Source of the DNA: Rotaria macrura | Taxonomy: Eukaryota > Rotifera > Eurotatoria > Philodinida > Philodinidae | Assembly (NCBI GenBank): GCA_900239685.1 | Contig: OENT01000022.1 | Location: forward strand, 1 to 64,000 | Reading direction: 5' to 3' | Length of the DNA: 64,000 nt | Made by a program: the position numbers and the translations under genes | Notes under the pieces: model-generated | Told to the model about the DNA's origin: nothing | Database searches by the model: none | Seen by the model: the letters and a program-made list of their open reading frames with translations, nothing else | Shown: positions 25,579 to 39,300 of the stretch, one piece after another | How the letters are laid out: every line of letters starts with the position of its first letter | Numbering within the stretch: the stretch's first letter is position 1

Positions 25579-27526
25579 AATTTATTCTTGAATCATGGAT
25601 GAAAAACAAAATAAAAATAAGGCTGCAAAAACAAGTGTTATTTTTCTCATATATTTCTTTGGCGCATGTTCTACGCCTCTTCTTTCACATTTCTTTCTTC
25701 TTTCTCTCTTTTTTTATTTAGACAAAAAAACCTCAAATATGAATAAATATTGCCTCTTTTTCGATTTTGTTGATTTTTTTTATTTTGAATTAAACATTCT
25801 AAACAGTTTGATCAGCGTGCGAAGAATTAAATACAACAAGATGATGAAACTGTAGTCAACATGAACAAGTGAGAAAAGAATTTCACGTGAATAATCGTCT
25901 TCTAACCATAGTTGCTACTTTTCTCGGTGCACTAACCGGCAGCTTGTTGATCACATAGATGTTCTATTTTCAGCATCAACTGTGAGATATAGAAAGTCTA
26001 TTACTATCATGATCAAAACATCGAAACTTTTTTTTTCGCCTAACTAATATAAAATTAAGTTGAAATGCAGTAACTCCTGATGTTGTGGTTGCATCATAAT
26101 ATGTGCATTGAGTGTAAAAGCAAAACTAAATGATAAATTAAAAAATAGGGATTTGAACATGATCAATTATGAAAAGTGGGCGAGCAGTAAAATTTCGACT
26201 ACATTTTTCATGCTTCATCAATATCCAGAAGTTTCAATTCTCAAGTTAACCAAATATAATCATAAAAATCACATTTGATTTCGTATACATGAAATCGAGA
26301 GTTCTTCTGTTGAAAAAGACACATGAACAATTGTCGTGTATTCGAAAAATTTTATGCTGACGTAAGTTAACGTTTGGTTCAAATTTTTCAACGCATCTCA
26401 CGTTAGATGATTTTGTTAAATAGTGCTCTATTTCATTCGATGATTACTTTCATAGATGATTGCCCTCATAAATGAATTCCAGTCACTTCTAACCTAATTA
26501 TCGAGTATTAAATTTTTGCTACAGGGATTTAGATCACATGAAATATTCAATATACTTGAGGATTACATTTAAGCAAATAGATTAAATTTCCGTAATATTC
26601 TACTTAAAAAATAAGTACTTAAATATAACTTCTTTTGTAAACTAATATTCTCTCTGCATTTTGGTTCCATTAATATATTTTTTGTAAGAACATTATAGAA
26701 CTTCTATTTAGGGAGACGTTCTTTAGAGGATAAAAATCTCAAAATCTCGTAAATTGTTAAATGAAAATAGAATTTTATTCTTGGAAGTATCTTTGTATTG
26801 TAATACTATCAAGAGTTATTTTTCAAAAATGGCTACTGTCACATGTCTCATGCTGGTATGGTATCTGAATCAACGAGAAGAGGTTTGATAGCACGATAAA
26901 TCTTGTTTCACAATTGCAGGAAGCGCAATTCATAATTGGCTTAAACATAAGAAAAAACAAAAAGTACTATGGGACACTGAATACTTCACGAAACGTGTTT
27001 TTTAAGCAGATGAAGAAAGAAATTATCAAAAGCTCTCATGCGATAACAGGTGTTGAATAACAATATGTAGCATCGAAAAATCGCTTTTGAAGCATGTCAC
27101 CCTTCAAAAACTGTCAAATAGAATCAGAATTTTTATTGTTAAATATTGAAAGATATACTACTGATCATTTTATCATATATAATTAGCCATATTTGCATAC
27201 TGAGGATTATTAACTGTTGAAATGATATAGATCATATTTGATTACTTGATTGTAAAGTTTGAATGAAATACCAGAAGGTTAAAATTCAATGATTTTTTCC
27301 AAAATCTCGTATTGATCGAAAGAAATCTTGAACATCATCTGATTTGTTGTATTGGCGAAAACGAGATCTAGAAGAACCACCACGACGAGTAATTCTATGC
27401 ATATATGTAAATTCATTTCAGTCTATTGTTCAGAAGAAATCGCATCGAAAGCACACCTCAAACTTCTATCATACGGCTATATCAATCAAAATCTATTCAA
27501 GTTCGTAGTGTTCAATGGAAGAAAAT
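25579..27526. other. intergenic region, one possible exon-like piece
   Basis: Nothing firm. On the minus strand at 27394-27286, preceded by ATAG, there is a coding-looking stretch (RRGGSSRSRFRQYNKSDD, then DFFRSIRDFGKNH and a stop). It could be a terminal exon or a gene fragment, but a second frame is also open there and no upstream exon could be joined. The rest is A+T-rich. Confidence 0.3.
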
Positions 27527-27834
27527 ATACCCAGGGCAAACAATCAGATACTAAGATAAGACAAGATTCTACATCTGATCTTGCAAGATCAGACGAAAAA
27601 TCGTACACAAAATCGTGATCTCAGAAGTCTGACATCAAGTCTTACTCTAAAGCTCTTGACAGATCGTGTTCTTCTGTCGGATCTGATTATAAGATTATAG
27701 AAAATCTTATGCGACAGTAAGATCTTACAAGAATCTTACTGTACGAATCGACGTAAAATATCTGAGACCACGATTTTTTGTACGATTTCATTTGATTTTA
27801 CAAGACTTAATGTCTGATTTTTTGACCTGGGTAT
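27527..27834. mobile_element. MITE-like element with inverted ends
   Basis: About 308 bp bounded by ATACCCAGG on the left and CCTGGGTAT on the right. The first 30 bp and last 30 bp are inverted copies (ATACCCAGG, CAAA, AATCAGA, then a TAAG block on each side). Further inside, AATCGTAC, AAAATCGTG and TCTCAGA also pair across the element with small gaps. The middle carries palindromic GATCTTGCAAGATC and TAAGATC/GATCTTA pieces. There is no coding capacity. A target-site duplication is not obvious. This fits a non-autonomous DNA transposon. Confidence 0.7.
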
Positions 27835-30800
27835 TGAACTGAATCTTGTTAGTCTTCCATTAGGATAAACCACGAACAAACACAAAATGAAATGACCGTG
27901 TTTATTATACTTAATTATGTGAAGGCTCTTTGAAACATTTTATTCAAATATGTTTTGTCGTCATTCAAAAGATAGATTCTTCAATAAAAAGTAAGACTAT
28001 ATTCAACTTTGAAATTGATTATTAAATCCTAATAGAATGAAGACAATCCTAGAAAACAAAACTTTACACTAACTCATTTGTATATATTCACGTCAGAATG
28101 TTTTATGAACATTTTCGATGTATCAATATGGGAAGTACTGTTCTAGTTCTCAAATCTTCTCTTCTAACAGATTTCCCTGGCTGCAAAAAAAACCACAACT
28201 TTTTTACACAATCGATTTTAGATTTAAAAAATTCTGATCTAGTCTAAAATTATCGTTCTAGTGACAGAGAACTGAGTGTCAGTAGAACATAGAGTTGATC
28301 CTCTACTGGCAGAGCGATCGAAATAGGTAAATATGATAACTCGGCTTAGTATTTCATTATCAAAGGTGAGCAACTGCACCAATGAAGTTGATTCTGACCA
28401 TCGATAGGTGGAATTGGGGAGGAATTTTTGAAAATCGAAGTGCATTTGTTCATAGCGGAGTTGTATATCTCTGTTCGCTATGCATCTGAAGTTGAAGTGA
28501 TCATTTAAAAATTATTTGTGACTACTCTACGCAAGTAATATGAAACTCAAAATGGTTGTAATAGCAGAAAATCAATCGTCAGCTTATGAATATACTACCC
28601 AGTACTTACTTCATACAGGTCGTTTCCAACCAATCAATAACTTTAGAGTAGTATACCATTTATGTCATCGTACGAATTATTCATATACAATGAGAACCCA
28701 TAGTGAAAGCGGTGTTTATCATTTACTATCACACTGAATGTTTTTCCAAGATGAAAAAATGATGTAAGGTCATGGTAGACAGAAAAGATTTTTCATTAAT
28801 GTAAAAGAATACATCGTTCGATTGTTTTTATTTCAATTCTATCTAATTCAATGCACTTTTATCAATGTGTACTTATTAGTAATCATGTTACTCTTGTAAG
28901 AAAAATCTCGATGCTTTCTAATTGTAAAAAGTTGAAATTTTAAAAATCTTAATCGTAATCAGTTCAATGTGAGAATAGATATTGTTTAAAAAAACGTAAT
29001 CTTTACTTTCAAAATTATATAGAACTTTTACTGTTTGTGGTAATGACATCAATTGATTTAATGATATGTATATTTTTTGTTTGTGCTTAACTGAAAAAGT
29101 ACCTCTTCGTTGAGCATACTTGATTACTCGCAGACTACGGTTACATTTTCTTCCAAGCTTCAAGCAAGATAATTTAGTGCCTTTGGAATAAAATATAACT
29201 AGTTCAATTTTGCAAACATACTTTAAATAGGAAATATAGAATATTCTGAATGGTTACATAGATAATGTTGAGTAGATATACCTAGGAAACATCTCTTCTG
29301 TTTGATAGATGTGTTCGCAATATGCAAGATTAAATGAATAATTGACATTTTTCAAGTAGCTTATCTTTTTTCTTTCCACTATGTGTTTTACACTTTCCAA
29401 TTCAACTGATGAAACATACTTCAGAAGATCTTTTCATTTTAGTCTTCCTCAATATCTGTGAGAGGCCCTCTTTTAATTGAATTTCTAACTCATGAAGTCT
29501 TCCTTTTTTCTGTTTCATCTTGAATCGAGCGAGATATGTCTTTTAATCTGACTGACAAATTATAGTTCAAAATATCTTTTCCTTTTTATTTAAAAAGAAT
29601 AAGCAAAAAAGTATGATTCTTAGCATGACTCATTGATAACGATCGAGTATGGTTTTATCTAGATCTCTGTTCCTTAAATTGGTTCTACATGTATTTGGAC
29701 CTGATGTATCCGTCGGTATTCTTAAAGCGTATTCTCGATAGCTAATCCGCAGTTAGCTATATAATCCTGTTTGATTTGATCTATTTTTTAATTTTAATTA
29801 CTCCCTAATGCCTCTTCTGTACCTCTCAATGTGTTTCTACTTTTCTCTCTTTAGTATTTTTCACTAATGCTCCAATAATTTAAGCAACTTCACGCTATTT
29901 CCAATGCAGCTGCTCTAATATTCAAGTGAGATTAATTCTGATTTCTTCAATGACGGCAATCCATAATTAAACAATACAACACGAGTTGTTCTAGGATCAA
30001 TACGAGAACTTTTTGTGACGCATTTACTTTTGATGTGATAATTTATGATTTTACTATTTAACTGTATGATGATAGATCTTATTTTTATCCTCCCTCCATT
30101 GTATCCGTATTCAAATCATGCACCATGAAATTTTATTTTAGTGACATCAGTACACAGTAATCAAACGGCTGTGTATCGTTTTGAAAACAAGACTAAAGAA
30201 ACTATTAAACTAGTACTCCGGCAAGGAAGAGAATTGTTAACATTTGTAATAATAGTTCGGAAATCAAATAGTTGTAATCTGAACTAAGTTATAAGAATAT
30301 ATTGCACATTATTTCGTTACTGATAAATATCACTTTATTGTGTTTCGTTTTGTCTGCTTGAAAGTGTCGAGTAATAAGTTTAAATTCTTCGTAATTCTAT
30401 TTATCACAGTGGGAAAAGAGATGAAGTTTAATGCTAGAATACTAATATTATCTAGTTTTTCATAGAGAACTATAAAATGCCACTGTTATCTTTTTCTGTT
30501 ATCTACTTATCTGCCCATTGCACTTGTATCCCTTCGAATCTATTCTCGAAGAAAAAAAAAAGCAAGGGTAGAAATTTTGTAAAAATAAGATGATTTAGGT
30601 AGATCCTTACTGTTTTCGTTGTCATGGTAAACAGTTATAGAGGATTTAATTTGGAAATATGTTTCCTCGCTAGGATGATTTCTAAACATTTCAAAAAATG
30701 ATTGCAAAGTAACAGTTAAAGATCTGACGTCGTTCATAACAAACGATGTAGGAATTTATGCAAAGATAACACAATACTTCACTTCTTGCTCCGAAATAGG

Positions 30801-31835
30801 AAGAAGTCTGATATCTATGATTTATTCACAACAATCAACTGCCTTATGATGTTGATGAGCTACATATTTTTGAGCAAAAAGATGCCACGTAGTTCAAAGA
30901 ACTATCTGAAGAACACAATTGAATACTGTTAAGGGAACTATTAAAGATGAGACTCACTGTTTGAGTTCATATTCAGTCACGAAAACGAACCCAATAAAAC
31001 CTTCATAGTTACTATGAATTCAATCAAACCAAGAAATGTGATGAAAAATTATCTTATTTAAAGTCTTGTTTCTCTGGAAGAATTTATTAGAACTTTTGTT
31101 ATTCATCATTATTCAAATGTGAGATTTATGATTTCATGTTAGAAAGGATAAGGAAGAAATGAACATATTATTCAGTAGTTCAAGAAGTCACTGAAAATGC
31201 GAACATCGGTGATAATTATATTCAAAGATTCTGTGCCGGTTCCTAATAAGAAGTACTTCTTTTGTAATAGGATAAAGAAAATCGAATCATGAAAATTAAG
31301 AAATATGAAAGTTTACTTACAGATTGATTCGATGAAGTTTGATAGGTTTGGATCATTTCTCAAATAAAAAAGAGTAATGTTCTTTTATCGAAGTATGATA
31401 TCGTAAAGAATAGTTCTGTACTTTCGACAGATCTCAACAATCGAACACTGTTCTAAAGTCAATAAATCAAGAAAGAAGCCATTTTTCTGGTTTACAGCGT
31501 CTACGATCCTCTATGGACTTTACATTCAAATACATGATCGAAATTTTAGATCAAAACTTCGCTATATGCACTTTTGAAGGACTAGCGAAAGATGAATCGG
31601 TAAATCAATAAGCTAATTATAATTCCTTTGGAAAAACGAATAGAAACAAATCGTTTTTAGATTTTTGCACATTTTTTCAGGTTCAGTTTTTAGGGTCATC
31701 CTATTTTAGAACAGATGTGCGATTTCAATTTAGTAATTATCATCTCATCGATGAAATTAGCAACGCACGGAAGCACTTATTTTTGAAGTTATGCAAGATT
31801 AAGAGTTCTAGTAATAGAAGCGAATAATATCTATT
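27835..31835. other. gene-free region
   Basis: Four kilobases without a supportable gene. A pyrimidine-rich part at about 29400-30020 has slightly different composition and scattered coding-looking fragments on the minus strand. It might be an old, unreadable mobile element, but no domain can be named. Confidence 0.4.
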
Positions 31836-31844
31836 TTAATAGAA

Positions 31845-32415
31845 GAATCCGTGCATCTCATTAGTATCGGCCATATTTTAGTGTCTTTTTCATTGTCATT
31901 CCATTACCTTGAAAATACATTGACTTCGCACCGTCATGTATTGCCGGTCTATTTTTAAGAAAGTTGTTTTTCACAACAGACTCAATATCTATTTCACTTG
32001 TAAGCAATCGAATCGAATTGATTGATCGCATTTTCGAATAAGTCAATAACTTTCAATACAATCATCAACTTTGAAAATTTACACTACAGTACAGAGCAGT
32101 AATATAGCAGCATAGAAATATACATTCTTCTACGCAACTGTACTGCTTCCTTCTGCTTAAGTGTAACTTTTCAAAGTCGATGATCGTATTGGAAGTCATT
32201 GACTTGTTCGAAAATACGATCAATCAATTCGATTCGATGATTGACACGTGGATTTGATTCTTAATGTGTTGAAAAAATCTCTGTTGCAAGTAGACAGACG
32301 AAACATGACGGTACTTGAAGAGTATACCTGAAGTCAATGGATTTTCAGTGCACTGGTAGGACAATGAAAAACGATGTTTAAAAAAGGTCGATAGTAATGA
32401 GAAGCATGCATTCTA
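31845..32415. repeat. large diverged foldback, arms about 250 bp
   Basis: Two inverted arms (about 31845-32092 and 32157-32415) surround a loop of about 65 bp. Matching blocks run in order along both arms: TCTCATTA/TATCG (31857 left; 32392 right), TTTTTCATTGTC, GAAAATnCATTGACTTC, CCGTCATGT, TCGAATCGAATTGATTGATC (left near 32008), ATTTTCGAA, AAGTCAAT, ATCATCnACTTTGAAAA and TTACACT. Identity is moderate (roughly four bases in five by eye) with several indels, so the copies have diverged or the structure is kept by compensating change. No frame is conserved. The right arm ends about 130 bp before the receptor start at 32543. Confidence 0.75.
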
Positions 32416-32542
32416 TCTTAGTATTTTTAAAGCATCTCGTGATCAAGATGAGAAGGTTTTCCTCCTCTTTTTTATTTTATAGCAAGTATATATAAAGCGT
32501 AAATGTCGTCTTACTGCTTCACAACCTTCGCTTAGAAGTAAT

Positions 32543-33532
32543 ATGGATCGTCTAGCTAGTGATGCACGTCAACTAATGATAATAGTTGGTATAATCATGT
32601 GTTCACTTGGTTTAATCGGAAATATTTTCAATATTTGTGTATTCGCAATTTGGTCACGTTCACGCACAGCCACGGTTGAACATCATAATCTTGTTGAAAG
32701 AAATAATATTTCATTATATTTACTGGTATCATCCATAGCAAATCTAATCGTCCTTGCTTATCCAATGTTAACTCGAATAATATTTGATGGATACAATTTT
32801 ATGGTATCGTCCAGTAATGCCTTCATATTATGCAAATTACGTTTTTATGCTCTACATACATTTGATTCAATATCGTTAGCATCAATTTGTATGGCTACAT
32901 TCGATCGATACTTGATAACATCACGAAATGTTCATATACGTCGCTTAAGTGCAACGAGACATCGAACAAAACAGATTATTCTATGTATTGTTTTATTTTT
33001 TAGCTTACATAGTTTACCAATAGCTGTTTATTATCAAGCTAACACTGGTCAATGTGACATAAGTTCTAGTGGATATTCACAATACTATCTATATGTTTGT
33101 CAAGTATTATTGCATGGCGTATTGCCCATCATAGTTCTTTCAATATTTGGATCATTAACATTAAAACATATGAAGAAACTCATGCATCAAACAAATGTTC
33201 AAGGTCATTTAAATCACGACAAGCAATTATCTCACATGTTACTGTTAATGTCATTCGCAATTGTGATGTCATCTATTCCATATTGTAGTGAACAAATTTA
33301 TTATGGCTTATTTTATGGTAGCAAAGCTCAACAATCTTCTTTGGTTTTTCTTTTACATGTTACTTCTTCACTTCTTTTCTATACAAATCCAGTATCAAGC
33401 TTTTATATTTATTTTGTGTCAACAAACAATTTTCGTCATCAAGTACTAAAGTTGATACAATGTCATAGACATGAGCATATTGTTGTTCATAATCAAATAC
33501 ATACAATAACAACAATACATAAAGTTCATTAA
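32543..33532 (+). CDS. rhodopsin-like (class A) G-protein-coupled receptor
   Basis: 329 residues in a single exon. Seven membrane helices can be read: about 11-36, 55-80, 100-125, 141-165, 183-207, 231-256 and 266-292. Class A marks: Gly26-Asn27 in TM1, DRY at 121-123 ending TM3, Cys97 at the TM3 top and Cys171 in extracellular loop 2 (probable disulfide), and NPVSSFY (282-288) for NPxxY in TM7. The short His-rich C-terminal tail has no clear palmitoylation site beyond Cys304-region cysteines. The ligand cannot be assigned; small-peptide receptors are the usual guess for such divergent lophotrochozoan receptors. Being intronless among spliced neighbours suggests an old retrocopy or an expanded intronless family. 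Confidence 0.88.
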   Translation: MDRLASDARQLMIIVGIIMCSLGLIGNIFNICVFAIWSRSRTATVEHHNLVERNNISLYLLVSSIANLIVLAYPMLTRIIFDGYNFMVSSSNAFILCKLRFYALHTFDSISLASICMATFDRYLITSRNVHIRRLSATRHRTKQIILCIVLFFSLHSLPIAVYYQANTGQCDISSSGYSQYYLYVCQVLLHGVLPIIVLSIFGSLTLKHMKKLMHQTNVQGHLNHDKQLSHMLLLMSFAIVMSSIPYCSEQIYYGLFYGSKAQQSSLVFLLHVTSSLLFYTNPVSSFYIYFVSTNNFRHQVLKLIQCHRHEHIVVHNQIHTITTIHKVH

Positions 33533-36500
33533 TCAATGTTTTTATCTTTAATAATAACGTTATCATAGTATTTTCAATACTTTTAATTTCTTTCTGAACT
33601 AAATTTTTCGATCATAAAAGCATTATATTACTGGAATTGGATTAATCAAACGGGTAGCCAAAGTCGAAGATAAAAACGGCATATCATTTTTAACTAGTTA
33701 AGTTCATATGAAAAACTGCAGACTAATCAACGGGAAACGGAAACGACTCACAGACCTGATTGTCTTTTCATCATATTCATCTGCATAATAAATAAAAAAA
33801 AGAACGCCATATAAATCGTAATTAACAATGTGTCATAAATGTTTACTTAGCTCAGATATTATTGTTCGCCTAGTCTATAGAACATTTAGTGTATGCTTTT
33901 ATTATGTACACTAATATTAAGAGAAGTTAATGATAATCCACAGAATGTAATTATTTAGAAATTCATTTGAAAATTTAATATCAAGAGTCCTTTTTACATT
34001 TATACAATATTCTATCGTACTCAGAAAGAAATGCAATTATTAAGTAAATATAAAAATTAGCATTTATAATCAGAGAGAAAAGACCAAGTTAGGAATACCG
34101 ATGAAAGCATAATGTATACTGAAGATGGGCAGCAATCAAAAAAGTGTAAAAGGAAAAAAACAGAACAAAGAAATATTCAAGAATCAATATTTTATTGATT
34201 CTATCAAACAAAATGGTAATGCTGAAAAGGATCTATTGACTAATGAAAACTATACTATGGATTCATCATGTTTAATTTTTCCTATAATTAAAAAGCGTTT
34301 TCTCTATTGGTCCAAAGAAACTAAAAACAAAAGTGTCGATTTTGCATTTTACTAATGATTTTATATAATAAAGACAATCCATATGAAGCATTTGATAATA
34401 ATTTGATTGTTTGATAGAATCCTGTCGACAGCGTTTTCTGAGAATTAGATCACTAAGTACATTCCATCGCACACATTCTCCATCAGTATGAATCGGTACA
34501 AACTTTACAGAGGTGAATGAATCGAATACCAGATCCGATCGGATCTTATCATATTCGGTCATCCGACAGGACCCTATCGGGTTCCGGAAGACGAACTTAC
34601 AAACGAATCCGACGGATGAATTTTACTTTCTTAACTAGGTGCTAATTAGTACTTGATGAGATTATTAAAGATAGGTCGAAAATTCACGTTAAACTCTGTC
34701 AAATTCCTACATGAGGATCTGATAGCATTGAACGCTAGGGATGCGAAAGTCGTTCGGTCTCTTGGATTCTGATAGGACTTCATTAATTTTATAAAAATCC
34801 TATACAATCCAACTAGATCCCGACGGGATCCGATTATTGGAATGGTTCTCATCGGTAAGCACTTTATGAAATAATCACCTCTTGGTGTGAAGGTAATCAC
34901 AATAAAATTTTCCACACAGACTACAAAGTCCAATTCAAGTTAAATCAAACTTAACCGCTATGAATTCGGAAGCCGCTCTATGTGATCGTGTTTATTTCTA
35001 AACGGTGATCCATAAATCCATCATTTTCTTGTTAAATAATTCTTAAAGATTCTTGTTTCTCTTGTATAGTTCATGAAGATATAATAGTTAATCAGAATTG
35101 TAATTACATATCGAAAGATTTTTCTATCAATATATTTGACTATCTTTTCGAGCTATATTATAAATAGCTTAACGTATATGAAAAATTCGATAGCAGTAAC
35201 ATGTACTCAGGAAAAGCAACATCGTATCAAATACTAATATAGATTCTTGGTGAATATTTGTTACCGAAGTTGTTAAATATAGAATGTGATACCCTATGCA
35301 AGTATCCCAAGCAATAGTAATAGTACAGCCTGCTGTCACTGCAAAGTGTATTCGATTTTCTCATAACTATTTTTAATGGTTGACATCAAATCTACAATAC
35401 AAGTATCAATCAGATACACAGAAAAATTCTTTCTTCTAATTCGTTGTTTCTCACTATTTAATAAGATATTGCTACATCATTACGAAAAAATGTTGCTGCT
35501 AAATTTGTCACTTTTCTTTCATTATTTTAACTTTCACGTCGTTTATGATCGAGCAATTACAAGTCGTTTTTTGTATTAAAAAAGCGAGAGATTTCTTTTT
35601 AACTCAAAATGAAACTATATAATAGAACCTTGTTAACTTCTGAAATGATCTGTCCTTATTTATTGATGGTATTATCTAGCTTTATCTCGTATGGACATAA
35701 TAATACCATATTGCTACATTGCATACACAAATGAATAGATGTGTTATTTTTTCTGTGAAAGATTAGAAAAAAGTGTAACACGAGTAATATCATCATTTAT
35801 TAGTTTCAGTAAAAAGTGAAACGAAACAATTGAACACTTGCATACAGTTGTCAAAGGGAGAAAACACCTCATTAACAGATATTTTATTTAGTAAATACTG
35901 AAGTTTTTCAAAAATACACGTATAACGTCACTTGAGGAACAATTACAACTATACTATAATATAGAATGTTGTTCTACTCGATTTATCGACGTGAGGTAAT
36001 TTTCCTAAAGGATTTTAATTATGTCCATGAGTAAACCTATTGAGTAAAACATTCTTCTTATCAATCAGCGCTTTTACTAGAAAGTCATTGCCAATTTAAA
36101 ATTTAAACAGATCCTTTGGTATAAGGAGTGTGAATCAACTGTTGATTGTTTTTAATAATCTCATCTAGGTTCCAACAGCCATTAATGAATTCAATAAAAA
36201 GCGAAACTGTCTAGTTACGCTGTTTTGTTGAACATAGTATCAAGAAAATCTGATGGATTAGCCTTTCAAGATTCTGCTGAGCATTGAAACAGTTAGTACT
36301 ACTTGGGAGACTTTTGAAAACTTTTGTCGACACATCTATTGATTGCATGTTGACTAGCTATTTGTTTATCCGTTACTGCCTAAATATAGATATCATTATA
36401 AGCAATTAGATATTCATGATTTAATTCATTTTATTAGAGAAAAGTGAAACTACAAATTATTGAGTACTTCAACCTTGTAGGAACTTTTCATAATATTCTT

Positions 36501-39300
36501 TGATCATTTTATTCTTATTGAATAAAGTGCTTTTTTGGTAGTCAAAATTTGATTTGCTCATATATTAACGTAGCAAAAATATTTTAGCTGATCAAAGTGT
36601 TTTGAACACAATGAAAATATTCGAATAGATTTCGGTTTGAACCTTATTTCATCGTTACATAAATGTATCAATAATCAATGCGATACATTTACCAGAGACT
36701 TTATCATGTGACTATTGGCATTTCTCTAGACATTATCAAAAAATTATTACACACACGATCAATGGTTGAAATGCAGATGAAAGTGTTTTGAATGAAAATT
36801 CTCTACTTTGTATCTGTACTACTCAATTGATTCATGAATCATGTGCTTCTCAGTGCTGAATGTAGTCAGACTATGAGCTCTTATGTTACCAAACCATATG
36901 GTTCCTTTTGTGTTAGATATATTTCGTATTACTCTATCTCTCAATGATATTCTATATATTCCGCTAATAGTTATCACCAACCCTAGAAAATGAGATGTCT
37001 TAGTTTTCACTTCAGGATCGATTTGAACAATACACGTGCATCGCCAATAAAATTACGGTGTCTTCCTATTAATATCAAAGAACCAATGGTACAGAATAGC
37101 TTATGGATTTGAATATGATAGCTTCATTGATGTTCGAAAAATACACCAATGAACGTACAATTGTATTCCGTGCAGTTGAACTTTTCAAGTATTTTTTCTA
37201 GATCCAGTGAATCATGTTTGTCGTCTGGTTCACTCTATATTGCTTTTCTTCGACTTGAAATTATCTCACAAAGCAACATTAAATGTCAACAATCGTATTC
37301 GTGCTCATACAAAAGAAATGCTAAGATACCAAATTAATTTTGCCTTCAAGCTTCGAAAGCAAAAAGAAGTTCCAATTGTCCGCTTTGAAGAGTTTCATAT
37401 ACGTACAAGAAATGTGATAAGAGAAGTGGAGAATAGTTCACATATTGCCATATACCAATAGATTTAATATAAAAGACAGCAATAATCGTACTATATAGCC
37501 TGAAGAAGTGATTTCATTTTGATCTTCTTTTTCCTTTTCTTTAACAAACATATTTTTGAACGATGAATGTAATTAATAGTCTGAGCAACACTGAGATAGG
37601 CAGCATGAAGTTGATATTCTCGATGATACAATATCGACAGTATAGAATACTGATCATCCAATCATCTATACAACAGGAGGAGTTTGGGTGTTGTTTCGAT
37701 TGAAAGAAAAAGATCTTCGATAAAAAATAACTCTTCAATTTCAATTAAAATTTATTGAATGATCAGAGAAATATCATCTGGATAAACAACAAAGAGATCA
37801 AGCGTTTATTATAAACATATGTCACTATATAGATAGTCTTATAAATTAAAAAGTCGTTCTTGGAATAATGTTAAATGTAACTTTTACTGTTGAGAGAACA
37901 AAGAAAACAATTGAAATAATGACAATATTGATATATTACTTAGTTAATAAATAGATTTCATCATTAATCATATTCATGTTGAAACTATTATGCAGAGTGT
38001 ATCGATCTATAAAATAACATTTATGGTGATAGGGTCAACACATAACATTGTAATATTAGTGTAACGTTTTTTTCGTTTTCATCTAATGCCTTGCAGAATT
38101 ATTCTTTGAACCGCTTGTTTTTCTCCAACATGTTATAGTTATGTTTTGGATGATTTTTATAAATTAAAATGCATGGCAACGTCTAATTTATTCTTTTGAA
38201 AATGAAAAATATCAATCTGATTATCAGTAAATATATCTCCGATGGCTAATATGGGATTAATAGATCATATCCATAATTAGACTGTAAATACATGATCTGG
38301 TCTTATTTTTAAACTAATAAACACTAGTAGCATAAATTGATTGCCATCAATTGTTTCATATATCCTACTCGAAATATTAGTTTGAATGCGCAGTTTCCAC
38401 GAGAACGGCTCCCGATGTACTCTTTCAATATCAATGGTTTCGTCTGGGTCCAGACATTCTACGTATTATTCGAATTGAAATTTGTGAAAAATAGTGAAGA
38501 CTTGTCGGCACATCGAACTGAACTACAACATTTGTAATATCTCTATTTTCTATGAAACCTCGCCTTTTCATCCTTTTCTCTACCATTGTGTATATACAGA
38601 GAAAAAACGAAGAAAACTGTTCACAGAAAATTGAATCAATCAGCAAAATATATTCTTTTAAACCTTCATGTACTAAGTAGAGTTTATTCGACATTTGTAA
38701 ACGCATGTTTCAATGAAAGTTAGTCTAGTTCACTTACGCACAGATTCAGAGTTTCATGTCTAGTGAGTCAAAAAAAAGATTAATTTTCACAAAAATGTAT
38801 ATTCATAAGGGTTTTAAAAACTTGATCCTACTAATCTTGATACCTTCTATCCGTTTTTTATGATAAGAGACCAGTGCAGAATGTTTTGTCCTCATTCATA
38901 TATATAGTTGAATTGATATAGGATACAATCGAATGAATGGAACAAAAACTCAACGACCATGTAATGATATAAGCAAACAAAAATGATTAGGGGAAAGAGA
39001 AGAAATATACGTACATACACCCGAAAAAGGCATCATCTTATCGTTTACCGATAGCGAATGTTTACGTAGAGAGATAAAACATGATTGCAATCGAATCAGA
39101 GCCTCAGCACACAGATTCATGTTTCACTGTTATTATTGAATGCATAAGTATCAATTCCTACACTATCGTGTTTTTATTTGTTAGCTTAACAGTATTTTGT
39201 CTACCAGGAGACAAGTTAAGGCAAACATTATATTGTAGTTATATATATATATATATACAACTATGCTTCCTTTTTTTGATAGTAGTGAATAAAATTAATC
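33533..39300. other. long gene-poor region
   Basis: No firm gene in 5.8 kb. It contains the palindrome cluster at 34515-34860. An 84-codon frame at 37207-37461 is basic and coding-like but matches nothing I recognise. A short (TA)n run lies near 39240-39258, just before the App1-like gene. The rest is A+T-rich. Confidence 0.45.
34515..34860. repeat. repeated GATCC-type imperfect palindromes
   Basis: At least four related imperfect palindromes occur within 350 bp: AGATCCGATCGGATCT (about 34530), AGGACCCTATCGGGTTC (about 34567), GGATTCTGATAGGACT (about 34763) and AGATCCCGACGGGATCC (about 34815). The local G+C content is visibly higher than the flanks. The outer units look like partners of each other in inverted orientation, as in a decayed MITE, but clear ends were not found. 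Confidence 0.5.

Noticed and set aside
29400-30020. Possible decayed LINE on the minus strand
   Set aside because: A few coding-looking words appear, but no reverse transcriptase or endonuclease motif can be named.
37207-37461. 84-codon basic open frame
   Set aside because: Not recognised and overlapped by another open frame; no support from splice sites or neighbours.
39240-39258. (TA)n run
   Set aside because: A simple microsatellite of ordinary length.
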